Shown in pieces: positions 24,641 to 36,388 of a stretch of DNA of 64,000 nt (the stretch's first letter is position 1; each line of letters starts with the position of its first letter). The notes beneath the pieces were generated by a model. That model saw nothing but the letters and a program-made list of their open reading frames with translations. It ran no database searches and was not told where the DNA came from. The translations under genes were made by a program, and so were the position numbers. Source of the DNA: Mugil cephalus (Eukaryota; Chordata; Actinopteri; Mugiliformes; Mugilidae); assembly GCF_022458985.1 (NCBI RefSeq), contig NC_061773.1, positions 20,060,001 through 20,124,000 of the forward strand, written 5' to 3'.

Positions 24641-27600
24641 ATGAGTCCGGCTGTCGAGGCTCAGGCCCAGGAGGCCATGGATGCAGAGGAAAAGCAAAAG
24701 CAGCAGCTGCAAAATCAGCTGCAGCACCAGCAGTGCTACATGGATAAAGGGGTGATGCTTGAGCCCTTCGTGCACCAGGTGGGGGGGCATTCCTGCGTCC
24801 TGCGCTTCGGGGAGCAGACCATCTGCAAGCCCCTGATCCCCCGCGAACACCAGTTCTACAAGAGTCTTCCTGCTGCAATGAGGAAATTCACCCCCCAGTA
24901 CAGAGGTAATGAAATCTTTTATATTTCTAACCTTTGTGTTGTTGGTGTGTTGTGTTAATATGCATGTTTTTTTGTTAACCTTACACGCATGTGTGACAGG
25001 GATTTGATTTCCAGAACCTACTCATAACTCTGCAGGTTGTGTAGACTTTGAGATTTTTAGGAAACCGAGCTCCGAACAGTGTGCATACCTTAGTGTTGTT
25101 TTTATGAGGCTGTACCAAACTGAGCCACAAGAGGGTGCTGTAGCTGAGACCTTCAAAGCCTCCTATAAACTGTACAGCAAGTCCTCTTTGTAGAAGGCTG
25201 CACTAAGACAGGTAAGTCAGGTGAGCAGAGGGGTGCTACCGTTTTTTTTTTCCCAGCACAAGGCCGGCGTGGAAAAAAAAAGATGCAAATTGAAATTAGC
25301 CCTTGTTCTGATCCCAAAATAGGAACTGGAGGAGGTCGCCTAGTAGTCGACACAAGTAGCGCTTCCACTTTGTGGATTAGTCGACAGGTTTGACCGAGTC
25401 ATCACCTCAGCTTTCAAGAGCAGTGGGCGACGTTAGCAAACAGGAGGGGTCACGGTGACTAAGAATCTGTCTCTGTGTCACTTTCCACCCCAGCGTGCTG
25501 TGGCACGTAAATGTTACCCAAGACACGGTCTCATGGCCCAGTTCAGCTGGTTCTTTTGTGTCCCCAGCAGAGAAATGTAAGATGATACACAGCAACTACT
25601 TTCCTCTGATGACCCTGAAAGCCCCGCTACTGCTTCAGACATTCCCCTCCGAGATACTGAGCTGCAACATGAACTCATGTAATCGTGGAATGATGAAGTC
25701 AAACTCGTGCCTTTCTCCTTCTATTGCATTATTATATTTTGTGGCATCTCAGCACAACATATAACAACACAAAATAATACATACGAAAACAAGAAAGAAT
25801 AATGCATCATATCTACAATAAACAGATAAACACATACATATAATACCTAGGCACCTAGGAGTTGTCCCCAGCTTGTCTTGACTTCTCCTTGAGCCGCACT
25901 AGTGACACCATAAGGAGGAAAGGGTGTGGCTGTTTAGGACATAAACAAATGGGAAATCATGAAAATTTTTACTACGCTTGCTGGACTTACTGTGCTGTTG
26001 ATCTGGGAGCTTCATTTTTTTCTCAGGCTTTGCTGTCACACTGATTTTAATTTGTCATGGTCTTTTTCGGAGCTGATACTAAGTTAACATCGGTGGTTTT
26101 TGGTGGTTTTTGCATGACGTGTGTTTCTGATCGTGTGGTGTGGAGGTGAAATTGATGGAAACGAATAAACATTATTCTGACCTCAATTTGGCATCCTTTT
26201 GTCTTTTGTGCTTGGACTGTTATTTGAATATACTCATACACACATACATAAATCCGTGTCTGTATTCACGCACTATTTGTCCAGGTGTTACACGAGCGCA
26301 GGTCGCTTGTCTCATCAGCTTTATTGTGCTCTGATTTTCATTTCGTTAGACATCTTTTTCTTCACTGCTCAATGAAACCAAGTCTGAAAGATTAGGACAC
26401 TCTGTCTCCGTTCTCGCCTCAGGTGTGGTGTCTGTGAGCTTCGAGGAGGATGAAGAAGGGAATCTTTGCCTCATCGCCTACCCCCTACACAGCGACCCCG
26501 CGGCAGATTTAGAGAACAAGGACCCCTCGGCCGACTGCGAGGCCAAGAGCAAGGTGCTGACGTGGGGGAAAATGATGGCGTCCTCGCTGCTTGTGGACAG
26601 CGAACATTACAGCAAAGACGGCCGAAGCCGCCATTTCCGTAAAGACAAGGACAAGAGGTGAGACAAAATCAAATGGCCCAACACACATGGCTGTTGACTT
26701 GTTACCCATGATAATATAGAGCGCGTGGCTGATGCATCAAGTCATTTTCTTGTAGTTCACCTAAGTAAGATTTAAGATGATGCGGCCGTTATGCAACTGT
26801 GACGTATTTAAACTGATCTTTAGTTTTCCGTGAATGGTTGAGCTTTATTCTCAAGGCTCACGTTGATGCGACTAATGACGCACACATTGACTTACACATA
26901 CATCCTAAGGCAAAACTGTCCCTAAATACACCAAAGCGCTGATCCTTGGCCTTGGCAGCCACAGGGATGGTCACAGTTTCAGGGTTATATAACTGCAGTA
27001 GATGCAAGTGCATTAAACTAAAAACTTTGACACCAGAAGTGAAGAAACGACTAGAAGAACAATACGGGTTTATGATTAAACACAGGAGACTGATGTTTGA
27101 ACGCATGAGTGATTGTGAGAGAAACTACTTCTCTGAATGCCTCTTTTTTTATGCCATTATTTTTACGCTCTGCTCTGTCGTAGTTTAAATATTTACACAT
27201 GCAATAGCTGAGACAGTTTTTTTTTTTTTTTGCTTTGTATGGAAATCTAACGAGGATCTTATTCTCTGTCTGTCTCGTTTAGTGTTCACAAGCTGCAGGA
27301 GGACATGGAGCTGGAGTGGCTGCAGCAGGCCGAGGTGCTCTATTACAGACTGGATCACAGTCACAGCAACGCCGTCCCGCAGCTGAAACACAACCCATGG
27401 AGCCTCAAGTGTCACCAGCAGCACCTGCAGAGGATGAAGGAGAACGCCAAGCACCGCAATCAGTACAGTATCCTTTTCGCTGACTGACGGCTGCACTGTT
27501 ATCAAAACGTCTTCTCAACATTTAATATCGCAGTGGAGTGAGACGGCAATAACTTGAGATCGTGTCTGAATACATCAGAGTTTTTCCGAGCCAGAAGACA

Positions 27601-29122
27601 TGACGTGTGTCCTGGGCCCCGAACGACCAGAACAATCCAACACCTACTTATTTAAGACAACTCAAACGGTTATATGCTCCTATCACTTCCTTCTTATCAC
27701 TATGACTTGATATATTTTGTATATATACAAGTTCTAGCAAAATAAGAAAAACATAAGTAGAGGGAAAATCTTTTTTTTCTTTTAATCTGGCCTCAGATTA
27801 AAGTTGTAAGATGATTAGTGTGGACGAAAGCCATGGATTTCGGCTCCTTAACTCATTTTCACAGAATTCATTCTGCTTGAAAACCTGACCTGGCGACACA
27901 CCGTGCCATGTGTGCTGGACCTGAAGATGGGCACGCGACAGCATGGAGACGATGCCACCGAGGAGAAGAAGGCCATGCAGATCCGCAAGTGCCAGCAGAG
28001 CACGTCAGCTACGATAGGAGTGCGCCTCTGCGGCATGCAGGTGAGCAGATTAATAACACCTACTTCTGTATATTGAATTTAAGTCTGCAGCCAGTGGAGA
28101 GTTGCCTTGTTGTAATACTAAGATCTAGGGGAAACTTCTAGACTAGGTCTAAAAAAAAAAAAAAATCCACCTGCCAGCAGCTTTCTGTGTTACACATTAT
28201 ACATTAGTTAATCTGTACAAAACCTACAATGTCAAATCAGCAGTTTGACTCCAGAAAGCAGTTTAGAAATTGTTGTGTATGTTCTGTATTTCCAAAGTTT
28301 GGAACAGTTCATTTAGTGATCGGATTATTTAGAATTTTACTTGCAACAAAGGACGGTGGAATGAATCAAGTTTTATTTAAATTTCTCTCTCTGGGAGTTT
28401 TTCTGCACCTTTTCTAACTCCTCCGCGTATTTCCACCACTGCAGGTCTACCAGTCTGACACCGACCAGCTGATGTTCATGAACAAGTACCACGGCCGCAA
28501 GCTGACCCTGCCGGACTTCAAGGAGGCTTTGTTCCAGTTCTTCCACAGCGGGCTTCGTCTGAGACGTGAACTCCTTTCCCCGGTGCTGAGCAGACTCCGA
28601 GAGATGCAGGCCGCCCTGGAAGCCTGCGAATCCTACCGCTTTTACTCCAGTTCCCTGCTCATCATCTACGACGGGGCGCCGCACAGAAAGCACACACGAA
28701 GACGCACTGAGGGTGGACTCTCTGAAGAAGAAGAAGATGAGGAGGAGGAGGAGGAGGATGAGGACGAGGACGAGGAAGCCGGACCAGAAATGGAAGAGGA
28801 GGAGGAGGAGGAGGAGGTGGGCGAAGTCGCGGGAGCGCTCGGCTTCCCACACAATCCCTCCACATCCAGCGACGCCAGCAGCAGCTGCTCCAGCAGCAGC
28901 AGCAGCAGCAGCGGGAGCTCAGGTATCAGCCAGACCCGCCTGTCCCGCTCAGACCCCCACAGCCCCATGGTGGACGTGAGAATGATAGACTTTGCTCACA
29001 CCACCTGCAGACATTACCGGGAGGACAGCGTCGTCCACGAGGGCCAGGACAGTGGCTACATATTTGGCCTTCAGAACCTGATCACCATCATCTCCGAGCT
29101 GGAGAACCACAGCACAGACTGA
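24641..29122 (+). CDS. ip6k2: Inositol hexakisphosphate kinase 2 (IP6K2-type)
   Basis: Phosphorylates InsP6 to the pyrophosphate 5-InsP7, and InsP5 likewise, in nucleus and cytoplasm. Coding exons: 24641-24905, 26423-26657, 27283-27467, 27865-28040 and 28445-29122. All junctions are GT-AG and phases close to 512 aa. The start MSPA matches the IP6K2 N-terminus and is followed by [17 protein letters not shown] and REHQFY. The inositol-kinase signature PCVLDLKMG (residues 243-251), the SSLL motif (about 356-359) and DFAHTT (469-474) are all present, so it should be active. [10 protein letters not shown] and [13 protein letters not shown] favour IP6K2 over IP6K1. It is about 85 aa longer than human IP6K2 because of a Gln-rich N-terminal insert (about 16-32) and an acidic plus poly-Ser insert (about 380-447) before the last motif. 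Confidence 0.95.
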
Positions 29123-29930
29123 AGACATGCGTTCAGACATAGAGGCACAATAAAAAAAACAAAAACTCTCTGATCCTTGGAAGAACAGAGGGGAAGCGGA
29201 CTACATGAGTGGAGAGGGATTTCTTCTCTCGTCTATGTTGTAGCTGGTCTTTGCAGTGGACCCCTTCCTGTTTCTGTCATTGGTGCTTTTAGATGTTTCT
29301 GTCGTGTGTGTTCGTCTCCAGGACAAGATAAGGATCCTCAAGTAACAACAGACGAGCCACCTGTGTGAAGGATGCAGTAATTCACCCATTGTCGTCATTC
29401 GGTTTTAACTGACTCAAGTGTTTAGAAAAGGGCTCGGCAGCCAATAAAAGCAGTTTGACGTGAGACAGCAGATATGTTTTCCTTGTGTCTGATTTCCAAA
29501 GAAGGTGTAATAATTTTGCACACGCAGACATGCACTTAAAGACGTTTTTTTCTGAGCGAGTGTGTGTGTTTGGGCTGAGACAGGGCTATTAAAGAGAACA
29601 AAACGTGTGAGGACGGACTGGAAGGGATGAGAGGTAGTGAGCTCTTGTGTTTTACCTGCCTGTTCATCTTCATCCAAGATTCATATATATATTCATATAG
29701 CTGTCAGCGACAGATGATATAGAGCCATTTATTTATTTGACATGTTTCATAAAATAAACTAAAAGTTAAAAAAAAACAATGTGAATGGAGAGTACTACAT
29801 TCCATGTTATTAATGTTACAATAATGATATTAATAATATTGTTATTTAACATGTTTGGATACCTCTATCTTGTATATCTGTGTTGTCCACAGTTTGTTGG
29901 AGGAGAAAATTAAAAACTCTGGTTTGTGTT
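29123..29930 (+). other. ip6k2: ip6k2 3' UTR with alternative poly(A) signals
   Basis: AATAAA occurs at 29149-29154, 29443-29448 and 29753-29758. ATTAAA near 29910 is followed by a GT-rich stretch. The first would give a very short UTR. The distal ones look better because GT-rich sequence follows. Confidence 0.5.
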
Positions 29931-30194
29931 AACATCTGTGTCGTCTTTCATCGCTTGTGGGAAAGGACATTTAGTCTCTGAGATATCGTCCACGTGTGTC
30001 CGACTCAGGTGGAATGTAAATGTCGCCGCAATCAAATTTTATGTAAATACGCGATGGCTGTGTTTTCTGTGCATGAAGCAAGTGACCTCTTTCTGAACGC
30101 CAAGCCCATGATGAAACATTAATTAATATCTCCACAGACACCCTGGAAACTATGATGGGCCTGTAACTCAATACGACCAGGCACCGGTGGGACA

Positions 30195-30219
30195 CCCCCC
30201 ACCCCCACCCCCACCCCCA
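30195..30219 (-). repeat. (CCCCCA)n tract, G-quadruplex candidate on the minus strand
   Basis: The minus strand has four G runs of five or six separated by single T residues, the arrangement expected to fold into a very stable short-loop G-quadruplex. It lies about 270 bp past the last ip6k2 poly(A) signal. Confidence 0.8.
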
Positions 30220-32508
30220 GCACCTGCTTGGAAGAAAAATAACTGGCACACTACTGTAAATACATAATTTGGTGGAGTCCAGCCAAGAACCAGCACACAA
30301 ACATATCTATAGCCTTGTTGTTGCCGTCGGTCTGGAAGGATTTCTGTTGCAGAGAGATAACAGGATGCCTCCGCGGGTCCTGCTCGCCTGAGGCCGGTCT
30401 GAGGCCACACATCTGCTCCGGTGCATGATGTAAGGATCACCAGTGGTGGAGAAAGGCTTGTTAGAAAGACATTGGTTTGTGTCACTGCTGTGGATGAACC
30501 AGTCTGTCCTGTCTGAAATATGCTACACGCTGCTGGTACTGCCACTCAAATATCAAATCTATATGAAGAATGAAGCACTGGTTCGTAATTTAAGTGCAAT
30601 TTTAATATACACCGTTGTTAATCAGAACTACACACACTGTTCTCTCGCACCGTTTGAGGGTTTTTTTTTTAGTAGTTATAGTACAATATGTCTAGGAGGC
30701 CGTGTGCCTGAGTCGGATTCTGCTGAAAATAGTGACCTCCTGCATATCACCATCTGCCACATGCATGCTGGGTTCTGGCCCGTGAATACGTTGCTGTATT
30801 TCTGTGTGCAGACTCCTCGTTGCTGTAAACACTAACGGTACCGAAAGAAAATAGTGTATTTTTTTAAATTTAAATGACTACGTGTATTTAATTTGCATCA
30901 TCTTAGCCAGCAATAGGGGATAACTAAGTAAAAATGTTTCCGTCCTGTCCTCAAACGTCCCGTTCGTTGGCGTATGCATATTCTTCACACGCCCTGTGAT
31001 ATTCTCAGTCAAGGACCTACTCCTTTAATCCCCTTGGAGTCCGGGACACCGCGGCGTAAGGTCGAGCTTTTCACCGTAACCCAGTAAAGGGCTTGTCCAA
31101 GCAGACCGACACCTAAATCTCCAAGAGTCAGTGAAGGATTACGGGAGGTTTATTAGCCCACGCTGTAGTTGCACTTGTGAGCCATTCAGTCTCCAGTGTT
31201 TGGTCTGTTTAATGGACTGTTAGAGATCAGCCGCAAGAGCCGCTGTCAACTCTGACCTACATGTGATGTTTCTGCGCGGAGTGACTGCGGTCGGACAGAG
31301 AGATTGATGGATGAGAGGATGGAGAACATAAGCTCTCCAACATGCACTGTGCTGGGAGGAGATGGGGGGGGGGCTGGTAACCAGTGTTACATAACAGCCT
31401 TTGGGTCAGTGGGCTGGTTCCAACCATGAAAATGATCGCATTCTTCCACGGTGTAGTGTGTGTGATGTGTTTGTACGTGACACTGTGCACGCATCCCAAA
31501 AATTCACCGTTATCCCATACCACGATTCTTGCGTTCCTCTCCGCGTGACGTGTGTGTTGTGTGCATCCCCGTCCTTGTAACCTGCCGCTTTGTGAAGGTT
31601 GCAGTCTTAAGTGGAGCGCTTGCATAACAGTGGTTAAAATCTCCATGGCAACAGCAGCCGTTTGCCCGGGAATGAAATAGTGTCATAGTCTTTCCTGGCT
31701 ACCGGAGTCACGGCGCAGTTCATCAAAAATGTTTATACACTTTCTGTCGCGTGTTGCTCCGACATCGGTCACCAGACGCGGTTCATGTTTGCACAAGAAT
31801 CATTCTGCAGTGGTTCGTGAATGACGTACAGACCAGTGACAAAATGAAGGAGAAGGTGCACTGCATATTACAGTAAAGTGCTTAGCATTATATTACACAG
31901 CATACCGTGTATAAAAAACTAAATCAACTGTCCAGACTCAAATGATTTTGGATTTGTACCAAAGTGACAAAGAGGGGAGGTCTGAGGCCTTTAAATGCCC
32001 TTAAATACTCCACTGGCTCATATTTCTATAGAAACAGTTCCTGATTAAGATCTGTGGGTAATGCATCAGCAAGAACAAACTGAAACGTTTAACTGGGACT
32101 GAAAAAAAAAAGTCATGCTTCCTCATATTCTCAACAAGTTGGTGAGGCATGTGATCGCCTTAATCCTGTGATGAAACATGTGATGACGGTGTTTATATTT
32201 ATAGGGAGCACGGAGTCTGATGAGTATGAAAATGATGTGGACCCAAACTCAGTTAGACACGGATGGAAAATCTGACATGTAAAAGAAGCTGGACACACAC
32301 CAACCCAACATAACAGAACGAGCAGCGAAGAAGGCTGAATGTGGCCGACTGTGTCGACAGTGTCAGGGCAGGTTGTGAGTGAACGCAGCACCTGCCAAGA
32401 GGGGAAGTGACTCTGTAGTCTGCATTGATCATTGCAAACGTGAAACAGGAAGAGCTGTGAGACTGTGGTTACACAAACTCATGGTGAGCTCAGTCTTAAA
32501 TCCTGTCC

Positions 32509-32526
32509 ATATATATATATATATAT
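32509..32526. repeat. (AT)n microsatellite
   Basis: About nine AT units. Confidence 0.8.
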
Positions 32527-35500
32527 AATGTTCTGATAAACCTATCACATATTATGACTATTGCTGTGTTTCCATTACCCCTAGAAATGTCGGAATAAAA
32601 ACAACAGGTAATGGCCTACATTTCGAAAAAAAATAAAAAATCTCTCAAATATCGCTAAAGCATTTTTATGTTCTCGTGATGTGGTTTTTCAGACGTACCG
32701 TAATTCGCCGATGGATAAAATTTAAACGTGTGGCTGAACCATTGACTATATGCGGAAAAAGCTGCCATTACGGTAATTTTGACGCACCGCTGCTGTCGGC
32801 TGCAATTTGAAGGGGGCGACGCAAGACCGGGGAGACCCAGGAAGAGAGGGTTGTTTGGAGGAGTATGTTGGTAAAAAAATAATATAATTATACCCTTGAG
32901 TTGTCACGAAGGTCTTCCAGGCAAAAGCGCAACTTCCCAGTGTTCATTTTGAATTTTGTCAATGGAGCAAACCACTGTGAGTTACGGTAATTTTACATAC
33001 CGCGTGCTTTAACGGATCAGCAGCGATGCGTTCAGGCTTTAAAGGGTTAGGAGAAAGATGGGATGTCGTGAGATGAGACTTTATGAGAGTCACAGCTGGT
33101 TCAAACACGTAGAAAGTATCACAATTTCAGAAATATTGCTTTTATTTTGCAAACAACTAATTGAAATGCTACCCAGGAAAGTTGTGAGCTGTGGCAATGA
33201 CTGTCAAAAAAAAAACGAAAAAAAAAAAAAAAACCTGTGCATGGAGGTTAACATTTTATGACTTCTTTCCCAAACGTTGCTGCCAGTCTCTATAATCCCT
33301 ACTGCTGATGAATAAGGGATTATTTTATCTTCTTCATGCTCTTGTCACTTATGTTTCTCTACTTGTACGTGAATCCATTAACCTGGAATCAAAGTGATTT
33401 TTCTCAAGCGAATGCTCCACCGTAATTCAAGATGCTCAGTCAACGTACCAGCAATGCCGCCGGTCTGGCACACACTGCAAAAGTCTGCAGACGCTCACAG
33501 ATGGGCCCAGGGCTGACCTACAGCTTTGGTGTCTCTGTCCTCAGATGACCCTCTCCACTTCTGTCAAAACCTCAAAGAGAGAATAACTCTGGGAAGGTGT
33601 TTAGCTGCTTCACTGGAGCAACCGAGGCACACAGAAGCTGCCCTGGCAGTGTGCGGTAGCCCCACACCTCACCAAATATGAAGCCATAATTCCATTACGC
33701 CGCTTTGAAGAAGTCATCCTACACCAACCGAAGCATGAAGTCACCCTTGTGCGTTTACTATCGACTCAGGTTCTTATCTCTTCGGGGATTACCCTTTCAG
33801 TAATCTAATAACCGCGAAGCACTTTCACTGATTACCCTGCGTTAAGGCTGCTAACTCTTCCACTGGCATTCAGTGTTCAAACTCCTGCAGCTCCACTTTC
33901 CTCTCAGCTGATTGATGTTTGCAGGCCTTGTCCTTGACTCTTAGTCCAACAGGGATACAGCGCACAAACATTGGGAAACACTCTGAGCTTTCTATTTTTA
34001 TTCCCGAGTGTTTGATATGTAAGTCCTCGGATCTATTTTTACTTTCCCCCCCTCTTTTGAATGGAATCCTGATGAACTGGAAGTAATTCCTCATAAACTC
34101 CATCCACGCACTTTGTCACGTGCACACAAATTCTCAAATCTGGAGGTTGCTTTGTAATTAATGAACCCAACCGTCCGAGGACTCTTACATGTGATCCCAA
34201 GCATCTTATGTCTCACTGCGTCCTTTCACTGCCATCTCAGAACAGCTCCTTTATGTGTCACACAGTTCACGTGCACGCTGCAGCCCGCCGCTGCCTCGAG
34301 CTGTGAATTCAGAGAGAGAGGAGGTGGGGGTGGTGGTGGGGGAACTAGCAATCTGTTGTGGCCAAGGTACGCTGCTGGTATTTACTTGCACTAACCGGAC
34401 ACAGCACCAGTTGGAAATGTCAAAAATCTCTGCGCTGAAGCCTTTTCTGCAGGCACAAACACCACTAAATTCCTACTACATAATTCTAAGTAGGACTGGA
34501 TGAAAACATTATTTAGTTTCTAGGCAACTTATTTTAACAAGAGGAAGCAAACTGGACATGAAATTCTCATTCATGCTGACATCACGAGGACAGAGAGCCA
34601 ACAGTGCACCTGGATCAGCTGTTTTGACAGGTGTTAAACTGACTTTTCTTTGCAGTCTCTGCACAGGCATCTAGAGAAATGGGTCAGAAACGCGATGAGG
34701 GAGCGGTGGACCAAAGAAAGACCTTGTGGAATCGACCTCTCCGCTCTTTCTCGCTCAGGAAGATTATGCAGAGAAGAAGAAAAAAAAAAAAGGAAAAAAG
34801 ATTAAGATGGTGATGGTTGTGGGGATTAAGCTGCTGACCTGCTTAAAAAATCCCTGTATGGTTTGATTAGAGTTCATCCACCAGCGAGGTATGTTTGTGT
34901 GCGTGTATATGTAGAGCACCTGCTCCTACAGACAACTGTGAAGTTCATCGCCAGGTTGGAAGAGATTAGAAAGGTGCGATTTGCTCTAAAGGACTGTGTG
35001 ACGACAAGACAGCGGGAATAACTGCTGCAGGTGAATTCACAACACAGCTGTGTGTGGTGCTTTCTGTGCGTGTTTGATTCGATGTAGTATCTAAAAACTG
35101 GTGGCAGGTGGTCTAAAAAGACAGCTCCCGAGCTCAAAAGCTGCAGTCCGTCCTCTTCTTTTTCAATACACGCCTTAACAGTAGGACTAAAGACCTTTAA
35201 TAAAGATGCTAAAAGTTCAGCTCTCCATCGTTGTTAAAGAAATTCTGAATTTCTTGTGATCAGTCCAACTCGTGACGTGTCATGAAAACACAAACGCGGA
35301 ACAAAACTGGCCGTCTCGAGCTAAATGCTAATGCTCACGTGCTTCCGATAACGTGTCAGTCCTGGTCTGCTTCCCACGCTGTCTAACTTAGTTTAACTTG
35401 TGCTAGTAGCTATTAGCTCAGTAGCTCTCAGCACGGGGGCCAGCTGAGGCTGATGGGATTGCTATTAGATTTGTAGGAATATAGTGTCAAATCTTGAGCA

Positions 35501-35589
35501 GATGAGGACGCTAAAGACAAGGACAGGAAATCCAGTTATTACAGTTCGTCTTATGGGAATGTTTGAACGTTTATATATTAGCATTTTTA

Positions 35590-35820
35590 GGCGAAGGATC
35601 CCCAAACTGATGGAGAGATTAAGTGGGGACCCCCTACCTACTATATGTGTTCTATACTAAACTTGGGCTAGTGCCATTTACATATATACAGTATTAGTAT
35701 CATTTTGCATGTAATATTAAGCTATCCTTTACTCCTTTACTAAAATTTGTTGGATTCATTTTAATTTGTAGGGGAAAGTTGAAAAAGTGTCTCGACGGAC
35801 CACCTGTTAAAAACCTGTGC
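35590..35820. mobile_element. Short non-autonomous hAT-like element (MITE-like copy)
   Basis: The left part (GGGGACCCCCTACCTACTATAT) and right part (TTTACTAAAATTTGTTGGATT, CGGACCACCTGTTAAAAACC) match the two ends of the 1.1-kb element at 59.03-60.14 kb, but the middle is missing. No coding capacity. Ends are degenerate, and no target duplication could be assigned. Confidence 0.5.
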
Positions 35821-35892
35821 ATTAGCAAATGTCTTATGTTTCATTTCTTGAAAATGAGTCCTTGTGTCTCAATGAGATTTACCTGTATAAAT

Positions 35893-35935
35893 AAAGGTTG
35901 AATAATAACAATAATAATAATAATAACAATAAATT
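35893..35935. repeat. (AAT)n/(AAC)n microsatellite
   Basis: Tandem AAT units interrupted by AAC. Confidence 0.8.
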
Positions 35936-36364
35936 ATTTAATCCTGGTCCCTCCAGCACTAGTTGAGATATCTTAGTCTGGACCAGAATGATTGTCTCTA
36001 CATGTGGCCATAGCTTGGCAAGAAGTTATTATGTTTATGTGCCATTGTACTAATCCACCTAACCTTGATGGTTTTAGTCTTGTCACACTTTACTGTGGCA
36101 TGCATTTTAAATCCTTCTCATGCAGAGACAAAAGATATAACAACAGTTTATGGATAAACCCAGAAACGGGTGTCACGGCGCCCCGTGGATGATTTATGAA
36201 TTAATCAGAGCAAATATTACACCATGATGTAATAGAAACTAAAGCAGATTTATCATGCCAGAACCTAAATCATTCCATTAATCAAATCCTCACTCTCGCT
36301 TCATCCTCCCTGCTCGCACATACACACTGGAAGTTAAACCGCGTTAATGCTAACAGGACCCACG

Positions 36365-36388
36365 TCTGGTGGGTTTGCATCCACCAGA
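36365..36388. other. Perfect 8-bp inverted repeat with octamer-like loop
   Basis: TCTGGTGG and CCACCAGA flank an 8-nt loop, GTTTGCAT, whose complement ATGCAAAC resembles the POU octamer. It sits in a stretch with several homeodomain-type TAAT motifs. The role is unknown. Confidence 0.5.

Noticed and set aside
24534-24878. Minus-strand frames of 96-114 codons over ip6k2 exon 1
   Set aside because: Antisense shadows of a GC-rich coding exon. No independent splice or start evidence.
28662-28979. Open frames on both strands rich in Pro/Leu/Arg/Ser over the ip6k2 last exon
   Set aside because: They are shadows of the GAG/GAA and AGC repeats that encode the acidic and Ser tracts.
30443-30835. 130-codon plus-strand frame
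   Set aside because: No splice context, no family resemblance and a low-complexity T run inside it.
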